Shown here: positions 54,560 to 64,000 of the stretch, one piece after another
Numbering within the stretch: position 1 is the stretch's first letter
Layout of the letters: every line of letters begins with the position of its first letter
NCBI RefSeq assembly: GCF_027532185.1
Contig: NZ_JAPZSV010000001.1
Span: 62,001-126,000, forward strand
Direction of reading: 5' to 3'
Source: Hylemonella sp.
GTDB taxonomy: Bacteria; Pseudomonadota; Gammaproteobacteria; Burkholderiales; Burkholderiaceae_C
Length of the DNA: 64,000 bases
Program-made: the position numbers and the translations under genes
The notes under the pieces: model-generated
Told to the model about the DNA's origin: nothing
Seen by the model: the letters and a program-made list of their open reading frames with translations, nothing else
The model's database searches: none

Positions 54560-55326
54560 GCGAGTTCTCCTTTGACAAACAATGCGGCGGCCGGTGAGAC
54601 GGCTTGCAGCCGCGCGTGATCGAAAAATTCATCCACGGGCAGATCGGCCTGCACGCGGCCCTGCTCGAGATAGATGACACGGCTGGCCAGACGCTTGACC
54701 TGGCCGAGGTTGTGGCTGGCGAAGACCACGGTGACGGGCTGACCCGCCAGCGTGCGACTGCGCGCGAAATCGGCAATCAGCTCCTCGACCTCGCGCTTGG
54801 CATGCGGGTCCAGGCTGGCCGTGGGTTCGTCGAGCAGCAGCACCTCGGGGCGCAGGGCCCAGGCGCGCGCCATGGCCAGGCGCTGCTGCTGTCCGCCCGA
54901 GAGCGTGCGCGCCGGGCGGCCGGCGCGCTGGGCCAGGCCCACGCGCTCCAGCGCGGCGATGGCACGCACCTGGGCCGTGCGCCAGGGCACGCCGCGCAGC
55001 CAGAGCGCGAGCGCCACGTTGTGGCGCGCCGACATGCGCAGCATGAAGGGGCGCTGGAACAGCATGGCCTGGGCTGCCGCCGGTACGGCCTGCACCACCC
55101 CGGCGGTAGGCCGCTGCAGGCCGTGCAACAGGCGCAAAAGCGTGCTCTTGCCGCTGCCGTTGGAGCCCACGAGGGCCACGGACTCGCCAGCACCGATGGA
55201 CAGGCTCAAGGGATGCAGGGCCTGCACGGGGCCGAAGGCCACGGCCGCGGACTGCAAGGTGTAGACGGCGGTGGGCGTCGCGAGCTCCGGCGTCAGCGCG
55301 GCGGCGACAGGCAGCACGGCGCTCAT
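54556..55326 (-). CDS. tupC: Tungstate ABC transporter ATP-binding protein TupC
   Basis: A 256-residue ABC ATPase: Walker A GSNGSGKSTLLRLLHG, signature LSGGQQQRLAMARAWAL, Walker B VLLLDEPTASLDP. It has no Mop domain, unlike ModC. ATG 55326 overlaps the tupB stop (ATGA) and its own stop overlaps tupA. Confidence 0.92.
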   Translation of the reverse strand: MSAVLPVAAALTPELATPTAVYTLQSAAVAFGPVQALHPLSLSIGAGESVALVGSNGSGKSTLLRLLHGLQRPTAGVVQAVPAAAQAMLFQRPFMLRMSARHNVALALWLRGVPWRTAQVRAIAALERVGLAQRAGRPARTLSGGQQQRLAMARAWALRPEVLLLDEPTASLDPHAKREVEELIADFARSRTLAGQPVTVVFASHNLGQVKRLASRVIYLEQGRVQADLPVDEFFDHARLQAVSPAAALFVKGELA

Positions 55327-56057
55327 GCCAGCGCCCCGAACGGATCGCGCCCCATGCTCTCGGCGCGCTCGCGCCAGCGACGCACCAGGCCCACGGCGAC
55401 GTTGAGCAGCAGCACCACGGCCAGCAGCACGATGCCCAGGGCCAGCGCCAGCGGCAGATCGCCCTTGCTGGTCTCCAGGGCGATGGCGGTGGTCATGACG
55501 CGGGTGAACCCATCGATGTTGCCGCCGACGATCATCACCGTGCCGACCTCGGAAATGGCGCGGCCGAAGGCCGTGATCACCATGGTGAGCAGGGCATAGC
55601 GCTCGTCCCAGGCCAGCAGCAGGCCACGTAGCGTGGTGCCTGCGCCCAAAGATTGCAGCTGCTCGCCGTGGCGCGCGTCGGCGTCCTCGATGACCTGGCG
55701 CGTGAGCGCCGTGGCCAGCGGCAGCACGAGCAGGGTCTGCGCCAGCACCATGGCCTCGAACTGGAAGAGCCAGCCCAGGTAGCCCAGCGGGCCCGAGCGC
55801 GAGAGCAGCAGGTAGACCACCAGCCCCACCACCACCGCCGGCACGGCGAGGAAGGTGTTGAGCAGCGTGAGCACGGCCTGCCGGCCGGCAAAGCGCGCCA
55901 CCGCCAGCCAGGCGCCCAGCAGCACGCCCAGCGCGCAGGCGAAGACGCAGGCCGTGGCACTGACGGCGAGAGAGCGGCCGACGATGGACAGCAGGACCGG
56001 ATCGGAGGAGGAAATGAGCTGCAGCGCGGTGACCGCGCTGTCGGTGAAGGTGGACAT
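55323..56057 (-). CDS. tupB: Tungstate ABC transporter permease TupB
   Basis: A 244-residue permease with about six helices and the motif SLGAGTTLRGLLLAWDERYALLTMVITAFGRAISEVGTVMIVGGNI (partly quoted by its core AFGRAISEVGTVMIVGGNI), typical of TupB. It is the first gene of the operon. Its start at 56057 lies 54 bp from the 22-bp dyad at 56112-56133, which sits between it and the divergent regulator. Confidence 0.92.
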   Translation of the reverse strand: MSTFTDSAVTALQLISSSDPVLLSIVGRSLAVSATACVFACALGVLLGAWLAVARFAGRQAVLTLLNTFLAVPAVVVGLVVYLLLSRSGPLGYLGWLFQFEAMVLAQTLLVLPLATALTRQVIEDADARHGEQLQSLGAGTTLRGLLLAWDERYALLTMVITAFGRAISEVGTVMIVGGNIDGFTRVMTTAIALETSKGDLPLALALGIVLLAVVLLLNVAVGLVRRWRERAESMGRDPFGALA

Positions 56058-56111
56058 CAGGGGAGACGCAAAAAGTTCTCGGGTATCGTATGGACAGACC
56101 TAAACCCCTAC

Positions 56112-56133
56112 CATATGAACTATCGTGCATAGG
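56112..56133. promoter_or_regulatory. 22-bp dyad between tupB and its divergent regulator, copy 3 of 3
   Basis: CATATGAA-CTATCG-TGCATAGG has the same 8-6-8 layout and an identical right arm to the aor copy. It overlaps the GTG start (56125) of the divergent regulator and lies 54 bp before tupB, so a bound protein could control both genes. Confidence 0.65.
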
Positions 56134-57324
56134 TTGCAGTTTCACTACACCTTCGCCCCCACCTCCGGCACGCCGACCGGGCTGATCCGCAACCCGCTGC
56201 TGGATCTGCTCAACGCCGTGCAGGAGAGTGGCTCCATCTCCGGTGCGGCACGCCTGCTGGATCTGTCCTACCGTCACGTCTGGGGCGAGCTCAAGCGCTG
56301 GGAGAACGAGCTGGGCAACGAGCTGCTGGTCTGGGAAAAGGGGCAGGCCGCGCGCCTGAGCGAGTTCGGCCACAAGCTGCTGTGGGCCGAGCGCCAGGCG
56401 CAGGCGCGGCTGTCACCGCAGATCGAGGCGCTGCGCGCCGACCTGGAGCGCGCCTATGCCGTGGCCTTCGACGATTCGGTCCACATCCTTACGCTCTATG
56501 CCAGCCACGACGATGCGCTCAGCGCCCTGCGCGCCCATGCCGCGGCCGAGCACCAGCTGCACCTGGACGTCCGCTTCATGGGCAGCGTGGACGCGCTGCG
56601 CGCGCTCAACGAAGGACGCTGCGTGATGGCCGGCTTTCACACGGTGCAGCAGGCCGGTGCGGGCTCACTGGGCGAGCAGACCTACAAGCCCCTGCTCAAG
56701 CCCGGCCTGCACAAGATCATCGGCTTCGCGCAGCGCACCCAGGGCCTGATGGTGGCGCGGGGCAACCCCCTGCGCCTGCACAGCCTGGAACAGCTGGCCG
56801 ACGGCCAGGTGCGTTTCGTCAACCGCGCGCTGGGCACAGGCACGCGGCTGCTGCTGGACGAGCTGCTGGCGCAGCAGCGCATTGCGCGCAGTCGCATCAA
56901 GGGCTATCGCCATACCGAGCCCTCGCACGCCGCCGTGGCCCAGGCCATCGCCGCGGGCCAGGCCGACGCCGGCCTGGGGATCGAGGCGGCCGCGCGCGCG
57001 CGCGGGCTGGACTTTGTGCCTCTGGTGGTGGAGGACTACCACCTGGTCTGCCTGAAATCGGCGCTCGAAGAACCGGCGGTCCAGGCCCTGTGCCGCGTCC
57101 TGCAGGGTCCGGACTGGCCCGGCCTGCTGCTCAAGCTGCCCGGCTACCAGCCGGCGCAGCAGATGGGCCAGGTGCTGGCCATGAGCCGCCTGCTGGCCTG
57201 GTGGAAGTACCGCGGCGAGAAGAAGACGAGGACAAGCGCCGCCGAGGGCGCACGCCGGCCCCGCGCTCAGAGCGCGCAGGAGCGGAAGCCGCAGAAGATG
57301 TCGTCGCGCCCGGGCAGGAAGTAG
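56125..57324 (+). CDS. ModE-like HTH plus PBP-domain transcription regulator of the tup operon
   Basis: A 399-residue regulator. Residues about 20-95 form a ModE/LysR-like winged HTH (LLNAVQESGSISGAARLLDL, SYRHVWGELKRWENEL). From about 110 to 345 there is a periplasmic-binding-protein-like domain (ILTLYASHDDALSALRAH, VNRALGTGTRLLLDELL, AVAQAIAAGQADAGLGIEAA), of the PBP_like kind that senses oxyanions or related ligands. The divergent position to tupB points to tungstate/molybdate sensing; TunR and ModE are the functional analogues. The start is GTG 56125 inside the dyad, TTG 56134 being an alternative. The 3' end overlaps the convergent egtB-like gene by 58 bp. Confidence 0.85.
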   Translation: MHRLQFHYTFAPTSGTPTGLIRNPLLDLLNAVQESGSISGAARLLDLSYRHVWGELKRWENELGNELLVWEKGQAARLSEFGHKLLWAERQAQARLSPQIEALRADLERAYAVAFDDSVHILTLYASHDDALSALRAHAAAEHQLHLDVRFMGSVDALRALNEGRCVMAGFHTVQQAGAGSLGEQTYKPLLKPGLHKIIGFAQRTQGLMVARGNPLRLHSLEQLADGQVRFVNRALGTGTRLLLDELLAQQRIARSRIKGYRHTEPSHAAVAQAIAAGQADAGLGIEAAARARGLDFVPLVVEDYHLVCLKSALEEPAVQALCRVLQGPDWPGLLLKLPGYQPAQQMGQVLAMSRLLAWWKYRGEKKTRTSAAEGARRPRAQSAQERKPQKMSSRPGRK

Positions 57325-58538
57325 TTGCGGTACTTGGGCGACTTCATGCGCCGGCGGGTGGCCAGCGAGGCGCCGCGCAAGACCTTGTGGGTCCCGAACC
57401 AGGGCTCGGAGTAGTCGCGGTAGGGGTCGGCCTGGAAGCCCGGGTAACCCTGGAAGGTGGTCCCGGTCCATTCCCAGACATCGCCCCAGCGGAAGCCGCG
57501 GTTCGCGGCCTGGTGCGCGGCCACCTCCCACTCGACCTCGCTGGGCAGGCGCCGGCCGGCCCAGCGGCACCAGGCGTCGGCCTCCCACCAGCTCAGGTGC
57601 ATCACGGGCGACCAGCCAGCCACGCGCACGGTGTTGCCGAACCAGCGCTGCAGCACGCCGCCCTGCCCGCGCGCGCGCGCCAGACCGATCTGCTCGACAT
57701 GGCGCGGGGCGCGCCGGCCCTCGTCGCCCTGCGCCTGCTGCTGCAGCCATTCCCAGCCCGCGGGCAGCCAGAGCTCAGGGCGGTCGTAGCCGCCATCGGC
57801 GACGAACTCGACATACTGCGTCCAGCTCACGGGTTGGGCATCGATCTCGAACTCGGGCACGGCGACCTCGTGGGCCGGGCGCTCGTTGTCGAAGGTGTAG
57901 CCCTGGCCAGCGTTCAGGCCCAGGCGCCAGCGCGTGGCCGGTAGCCACAGCGGCTCGCGCACCAGACCGGGGGCAGGCAGCGGCAGCTTGAGGCGCAGGC
58001 CCAGGGTCTGGGCCATGTAGATGAAGGCCTCGCCGTGCATGTCCTCGTGGAACAGCGCGAGCCGATAGAAATAGAGCGCATCGTCCTCGTCCGGGGTCTT
58101 GGCCAGCAGCTCCAGCGTGGACTCCAGGGTGGTCAGCAGGTAGGCCTTGATGTCGGCCAGCGGCGGCAGGGACAGGGACCAGCGGCGGTCGTGCGGCATG
58201 CGGCTCGAATCCCACCAGAAGTCGGCCTGCGGCTGAACGGATGCGAGGGGCGTGGCCTGCGGATCGGCGCGCTGGCCCTGGTGACGCTGCAGGTTGCGGC
58301 CGATCCAGCGCTCCTGGAACCAGCCCACATGGCCCAGCTCCCACAGGGGCGGATTGAGCTCGGGCAGGCAGGGAAAGTCCACGCCCTGCCCCTCCATGGC
58401 CTTCTGGTATTCGCCGATCAGGAACAGGGTGTGGTTGCGCGCATCCATCAGCGCCAGGCTCAGCAGCTCACGACCGGCCGTGCGCAGGTCGGCCTTGTCC
58501 AGCCGGGAAAAGGAAGGCACAGGGAGTTCGTAGGCCAT
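57267..58538 (-). CDS. EgtB/SenA-like DinB-FGE iron-dependent C-S (C-Se) bond-forming enzyme
   Basis: A 423-residue protein with an N-terminal DinB-like domain (LMDARNHTLFLIGEYQKAM, ELGHVGWFQERW) whose FHEDMHGEAFIY carries the HxxxHxE iron ligands, and a C-terminal FGE-sulfatase domain (MHLSWWEADAWCRWAGRRLPSE partly, WEWTGTTFQGYPGF). EgtB makes the sulfoxide step of ergothioneine; close relatives (SenA) make selenoneine and are common in Burkholderiales. No egtD, senB or senC gene is adjacent, so the substrate remains open. Confidence 0.85.
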   Translation of the reverse strand: MAYELPVPSFSRLDKADLRTAGRELLSLALMDARNHTLFLIGEYQKAMEGQGVDFPCLPELNPPLWELGHVGWFQERWIGRNLQRHQGQRADPQATPLASVQPQADFWWDSSRMPHDRRWSLSLPPLADIKAYLLTTLESTLELLAKTPDEDDALYFYRLALFHEDMHGEAFIYMAQTLGLRLKLPLPAPGLVREPLWLPATRWRLGLNAGQGYTFDNERPAHEVAVPEFEIDAQPVSWTQYVEFVADGGYDRPELWLPAGWEWLQQQAQGDEGRRAPRHVEQIGLARARGQGGVLQRWFGNTVRVAGWSPVMHLSWWEADAWCRWAGRRLPSEVEWEVAAHQAANRGFRWGDVWEWTGTTFQGYPGFQADPYRDYSEPWFGTHKVLRGASLATRRRMKSPKYRNYFLPGRDDIFCGFRSCAL

Positions 58539-58759
58539 GGACCCATTATTCCGTGACCCGGACCCGATGTCGACCTGACCGCCGGCTGACCCAACAGAGG
58601 CTGTGTCGAAAGAACGACCTACGTGTTTACACCGGGAAGGACGGCATACCCCCCTCCTTTAAAATCGTCCGATTTTGCCGAGCGGCCCGGCCGGCCATCC
58701 CCTACCCGGGATGGTGGCAGCGCCCCGGCAGCACCGGACGACCCCTTTCTGGAGCCAGC

Positions 58760-59362
58760 ATGCCGCTTCTACTCAAACTATCCAGGCTGATCGACGGCCT
58801 GAGCACCCGCATCGGCCGCTTCACGATGTGGCTGATCCTCGCCACCACCGTGATCAGCGCCGGCAACGCCATCGTGCGCAAGGCCTTCAACACCAGCTCG
58901 AACTCCCTGCTCGAGATCCAGTGGTACCTGTTCGCCGCGGTCTTCATGCTGGGTGCGGGCTACGGTTTCCTGAAGAACTCGCATGTGCGCATCGACTTCG
59001 TCTCGGCGCGCCTGTCGCCGCGCACGCGCAACTGGATCGACGTGGGCGGCATCGTGCTGGTGCTCATCCCCTTCTGCCTGATCTGCATCGCCCTGAGCTG
59101 GCCCATGTTCGTGCAGGCCTACCAGTCGGGCGAGATGTCGCAGAACGCCGGCGGCCTGATCCGCTGGCCGGTCTACGCGCTGATGCCCCTGGGCTTCGCC
59201 CTGCTGCTGCTGCAGGCCCTGTCCGAGCTGCTCAAGCGCGTGCTGTTCCTGCGCGGCCTGGGCCCCGACAGCCTGGCCGACGCCGACCACAAGAGTGACG
59301 AACAGAAACACCTCGAAGAGCTTGAGGCCATCGCCGCCCGCAAGCTGGCCGGAGAAAAATAA
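58760..59362 (+). CDS. TRAP transporter small permease (DctQ family)
   Basis: A 200-residue protein with four membrane helices and the DctQ motif region SLLEIQWYLFAAVFMLGAGYGF and HVRIDFVSARLSPRTR (partly quoted). GGAG lies 7 bp before ATG 58760; the frame is open upstream to 58553 but this start begins the first helix. It is directly followed by the large permease gene with no gap. The solute-binding subunit is encoded at 62942-64000 on the opposite strand. Confidence 0.9.
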   Translation: MPLLLKLSRLIDGLSTRIGRFTMWLILATTVISAGNAIVRKAFNTSSNSLLEIQWYLFAAVFMLGAGYGFLKNSHVRIDFVSARLSPRTRNWIDVGGIVLVLIPFCLICIALSWPMFVQAYQSGEMSQNAGGLIRWPVYALMPLGFALLLLQALSELLKRVLFLRGLGPDSLADADHKSDEQKHLEELEAIAARKLAGEK

Positions 59363-61150
<1,788 letters not shown>

Positions 61151-61173
61151 GGGGCGCTGACCACCGCGTGCCC

Positions 61174-61198
61174 AGCCCCGCCACGGCGGGGCTTTTTC
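61174..61198 (+). terminator. Rho-independent terminator
   Basis: AGCCCCGCC and GGCGGGGCT form a 9-bp stem with a 2-base loop (8 bp with a 4-base loop), followed by TTTTTC. It ends the TRAP permease operon and lies 23 bp after its stop, against the convergent EAL gene. Confidence 0.85.
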
Positions 61199-62819
61199 AT
61201 GCCTGTGCGCTGCCCTTCGCGACCACCAGCTGGGCCTGCAGCGCATCGATGCGCATGGGCCGTGCGAACAGCCAGCCCTGGGCCAGTTGAACGCCGCGCT
61301 CGCGCAGGTAAGCCGCCTGCGCTTCGGTTTCCACCCCCTCGGCCACCATGAGCAGCTTGAGCGAACGCGCCATCGCGATGATGTGGCTGACCACGTGCGA
61401 GGTCACGGCGTCGGTGCCGATGGTGTCGACAAAGGACTTGTCGATCTTCAGCCCGTCGACCTCGAGCTGGGTCAGGTAGGACAGGCTGGAGTAGCCGGTG
61501 CCGAAGTCGTCGATCACGACCTGGTGGCCCAGGCCGCGGATGCGCTGGATGTGTTCGCGCGTGCCGGCGGCGTCGATGAAGGTGCGCTCGGTGGCCTCGA
61601 TGTGCACACAGGCCGGCCGGATGCCGTGGCGACGCACCACGTCTTCCAGCTGTTCGAACAGGGCCGGGTCGTGCAGGTCGGTGGAGGCGAAGTTGACCGA
61701 GATGAAGAAGTCCGGCCGTGCGCGCAGCAGCGCGCCGGCCTCGTGGGCCACCCGGTCCAGCACATGCGCGGTGATGCGCCCGATGAGCTGGGTGCGCTCG
61801 GCCATGGGAATGAAGACGGCCGGGCTGACGTGCTCGCCATCGGGCCGGCGCCAGCGCAGCAGGGCCTCGGCCCCCACCCACTGCCCGCTGGCCAGATGAA
61901 TGATGGGCTGGTAGAGCAGATAGAGCTCGCCGCGGCGCAGCGCGCTGCGCAGCTGGGCCGGCAGGCCAAGCTGCTGGCGCGTGACGAGGTAGACGCTGAA
62001 GCCCAGGATCAGACCCGCGGCCACGCCCAATGGCACCAGCCACATGGCCTGGCTCTTCCACGAACCCTGCAGACGCTGGCCCGGAATGGCCGCGTAGGTG
62101 AAGTAGGCGTAGCGGGAGGAGCGCTCCAGCGCCACCACATAATCGCCATCGTAGAAGCTCAGCCGATGGGCCTGGCCCAGGCGCCGCGCCCACTCGGGCT
62201 TCCAGATACCCACCTGCGAGATCGGCCGCATATTGCCCAGGCCGATCAGGCCGACACCGAACTCGGCGTCGTTGTCCACGATGTCGAAGGCGTTATCCGT
62301 ATGGACGATCGCCGTGTAGCCACTTTTCACCGAGGCGCTGATGCGGAACAGGCTTTTGTCGTCATAGGGCAGACGACGGTCCGAGCGCACGGCCAGACCG
62401 CCCGGACTCACGTACTCGGCAGTCCCCACGTCCAGGCCCGCACCGTGAAAGCCCAGCGAGGAGCAGAGCAGCCGGTTGTTCTCGACATAGCCCACGGCCT
62501 GCAGGCGGCTGGCCCGCATGGACGCACGGATCATGCGTTCCATGGCCTGCGGGGAGCAGGGGTCCTGGAGGCTTGCCGCCTCCATCTCCTGGACGGCCTG
62601 GTAGACCTGGTCCGTGATCTGCTCGTTGCGCCGCAGGGCCTGCGACGCCAGGATGGCAGCCTGGCTCTCCAGCTCGCGCAGGGACTGGCGATCGGTGTAG
62701 TTCAGCGCCAGCGTGATCGGTGTGGCAATGGCCACCACGCCCACCAGATAGGCGACGACGAGGACAGGGTTGAGCTTCAAGACGCTGAGGATCAGGGGCA
62801 CGGCACCGGAAACCGACAC
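61197..62819 (-). CDS. CSS-motif/EAL-domain c-di-GMP phosphodiesterase
   Basis: A 540-residue inner-membrane protein. A helix near the N-terminus is followed by a periplasmic CSS-motif sensor (VGYVENNRLLCSSLGFHGAG, with the paired Cys of PF12792), a second helix (WLVPLGVAAGLILGFSVYL) and an EAL domain (LYQPIIHLASGQWVGAEALLRW partly, VIDDFGTGYSSLSYL, and GLKIDKSFV). It should hydrolyse c-di-GMP, with redox state of the CSS cysteines as a likely input. It lies between the TRAP permease and TRAP binding-protein genes. Confidence 0.9.
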   Translation of the reverse strand: MSVSGAVPLILSVLKLNPVLVVAYLVGVVAIATPITLALNYTDRQSLRELESQAAILASQALRRNEQITDQVYQAVQEMEAASLQDPCSPQAMERMIRASMRASRLQAVGYVENNRLLCSSLGFHGAGLDVGTAEYVSPGGLAVRSDRRLPYDDKSLFRISASVKSGYTAIVHTDNAFDIVDNDAEFGVGLIGLGNMRPISQVGIWKPEWARRLGQAHRLSFYDGDYVVALERSSRYAYFTYAAIPGQRLQGSWKSQAMWLVPLGVAAGLILGFSVYLVTRQQLGLPAQLRSALRRGELYLLYQPIIHLASGQWVGAEALLRWRRPDGEHVSPAVFIPMAERTQLIGRITAHVLDRVAHEAGALLRARPDFFISVNFASTDLHDPALFEQLEDVVRRHGIRPACVHIEATERTFIDAAGTREHIQRIRGLGHQVVIDDFGTGYSSLSYLTQLEVDGLKIDKSFVDTIGTDAVTSHVVSHIIAMARSLKLLMVAEGVETEAQAAYLRERGVQLAQGWLFARPMRIDALQAQLVVAKGSAQA

Positions 62820-62892
62820 CGCGCTGAGACCATCGTGCCACGGTCCGGCGCACTGTCAATGGCACGAACGTGTAAGAGGCACGCTCGCGACA

Positions 62893-62918
62893 GAAAAAAG
62901 CCCCGCCGAAGCGGGGCT
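62893..62918 (-). terminator. Rho-independent terminator of the TRAP binding-protein gene
   Basis: On the minus strand AGCCCCGC-TTCG-GCGGGGCT is an 8-bp stem with a UUCG tetraloop followed by TTTTTTC, 23 bp after the DctP stop. UUCG loops are especially stable. Confidence 0.88.
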
Positions 62919-62941
62919 GGGTGCGGATCCGGAGGCTGTGC

Positions 62942-64000
62942 TTACAGCTTCTGGCCCTGCATATAGCTGTCGAAGCGCGCCTCGGTGAAGCGGAACCACA
63001 GGTTGGACTCGCGACGGAAGTTGGAATAGTCGGTGTAGACCTTCTTCCAGTTGGGGTTCTTGGCGCTGATCTCGGAGTACAGGGCCATGGACTCCTTGAA
63101 GGCCAAGTCCAGCACCGCCTTGGGGAAGACCACCAGCTGGGTCTTGTTGGCCACGAGCTGCTTGAGCGCCTCGGGGTTCTTGGCGTCGTACTTGGCCTGC
63201 ATGACCACATGGGCGTGGGACGCGGCCGCCTCGACGATGGCCTTGTTCTCGGCGCTCAGGCTGTCATAGGCCTTGTTGTTGATGTAGAGGTCCAGCTGCG
63301 GACCGCCTTCCCACCAGCCGGGGTAGTGGTAGAAGGGCGCGACCTTGAAGAAGCCCAGCTTCTGATCGTCGTACGGCCCCACCCATTCGGCAGCGTCCAG
63401 CGTGCCCTTTTCCAGTGCCTGGTAGATCTCGCCGCCAGGGATGTTCTGCGGCACGCCGCCCATGCGCTCGACCACCTTGCCGGCAAAACCACCGACGCGG
63501 AACTTCAGGCCCTTCATGTCGGCCACGGTCTTGATCTGCTTGCGGTACCAGCCGCCCATCTGCGCGCCGGTGTTGCCCATGGGGAAGTTGACGATGTTGT
63601 AGTTGGCGTAGAACTCGCGCATGAGCTTGAGGCCGTTGCCCTCGTACATCCAGGCCGTCATCTGGCGGCTGTTGAGGCCGAAGGGGATGGCGCAGGCCAG
63701 GGCGAAGGTCTCGTCCTTGCCGAAGAAGTAGTAGGGGGCGGTGTGGGCCATCTCGACAGTGCCGTTCTGCACCGCATCGACCACGCCGAAGGGCGGGACG
63801 AGTTCGCCGCCGGGGTGCACCGAGATCTCGAACTTGCCGCCCGACATCTCCCTGACCTTCTTGGAGAACACCTCGGCCGCGCCGTAGATGGTGTCCAGGG
63901 CCTTGGGGAAGCTGGAGGCCAGGCGCCAGCGGATGGCGGCCTGGGCATGCACCGCGGGCGCTGCGCCGGCGGCGAGCACGCCGGCGATGCCGGCACGCTT
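62942..64000 (-). CDS. TRAP transporter substrate-binding protein (DctP family), partial at right edge
   Basis: The frame runs off the right edge; about 352 residues are visible. The first visible residues (KRAGIAGVLAAGAAPAVHAQ) are the end of a signal peptide, probably Tat-type from the RxGIAG pattern, although the true start is outside. The mature part has TRAP-binding features: RWRLASSFPKALDTIYGAAE at its start, GWYRKQIKTVADMKGLKFRV with the conserved Arg, and YQALEKGTLDAAEWVGPYDD. The matching permease subunits are encoded at 58760-61150 on the other strand. Aromatic or keto-acid substrates are usual for this subfamily, but none is certain here. Confidence 0.9.
   Translation of the reverse strand, partial: KRAGIAGVLAAGAAPAVHAQAAIRWRLASSFPKALDTIYGAAEVFSKKVREMSGGKFEISVHPGGELVPPFGVVDAVQNGTVEMAHTAPYYFFGKDETFALACAIPFGLNSRQMTAWMYEGNGLKLMREFYANYNIVNFPMGNTGAQMGGWYRKQIKTVADMKGLKFRVGGFAGKVVERMGGVPQNIPGGEIYQALEKGTLDAAEWVGPYDDQKLGFFKVAPFYHYPGWWEGGPQLDLYINNKAYDSLSAENKAIVEAAASHAHVVMQAKYDAKNPEALKQLVANKTQLVVFPKAVLDLAFKESMALYSEISAKNPNWKKVYTDYSNFRRESNLWFRFTEARFDSYMQGQKL

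Overview
The window is high-GC, densely coding bacterial DNA. It looks like a betaproteobacterium of the order Burkholderiales, most likely Comamonadaceae. That placement is an inference from the fdsGBACD-type formate dehydrogenase, the TRAP transporters, the family-typical G/C-rich palindromic repeat (CCCCCGAGGGGG core) and the gene content. No rRNA, tRNA, CRISPR array, integrase or intact transposase was seen. No gene-free stretch exceeds 300 bp.

Layout. 1-2881: two-component system (response regulator cut by the left edge, HisKA_2 histidine kinase). 3067-4909: crcB, cobA and a CMD-Rieske fusion. 4916-9187: aldehyde:ferredoxin oxidoreductase (AOR) operon of the Aromatoleum type (four-cluster ferredoxin, tungstopterin subunit, FAD subunit, MoaD-like protein, small unknown protein), divergent from an AcoR-like regulator that lacks the AAA+ domain. 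10513-13758: TonB receptor and PepSY protein around an AT-rich, Fur-like site. 13771-15279: CDF exporter, YnfA protein and a CadR/PbrR-type MerR regulator, with a typical 19-bp-spacer MerR promoter. 15362-18919: diguanylate cyclase, GST, rhodanese and chrA. 19052-26013: heavy-metal RND efflux operon. 26065-32435: fdsG-fdsB-fdsA-fdhD-fdsD formate dehydrogenase, carrying a 268-bp palindromic element between fdhD and fdsD and an in-frame palindromic repeat in fdsA. 32636-34723: an AT-richer two-gene island, RelA/SpoT-type nucleotide synthetase plus 5'-nucleotidase. 34803-44304: c-di-GMP protein, Hsp70-like ATPase, ketopantoate reductase and several unknown envelope proteins. 44456-47918: modABC with divergent modE and two ModE boxes. 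47926-50703: LysR regulator, a small repeat secreted protein and a diguanylate cyclase. 50746-57324: tungstate/molybdate operon tupBCA-modA2-(cysteine-less sulfite-oxidase-fold protein)-GNAT-MOT1, divergent from a ModE-like HTH/PBP regulator. 57267-64000: EgtB/SenA-like enzyme, TRAP transporter genes and an EAL protein.

How it fits together. Much of the window serves group-6 metal (W/Mo) metabolism: uptake (ModABC, TupBCA, MOT1), regulation (ModE, HTH-PBP regulator), and two consumers of metal-pterin (AOR and formate dehydrogenase, with FdhD). The most notable observation is a 22-bp dyad of the form nnTATGmA-N6-TGCATAGr. It occurs once in each of the three promoter regions aor (9224-9245), fds (32549-32570) and tup (56112-56133), with the same 8-6-8 geometry. 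I infer that it is the operator of the tup-linked regulator and that it ties W uptake to the W/Mo enzymes. The second candidate for an undescribed system is the RelA/SpoT synthetase plus 5'-nucleotidase pair.
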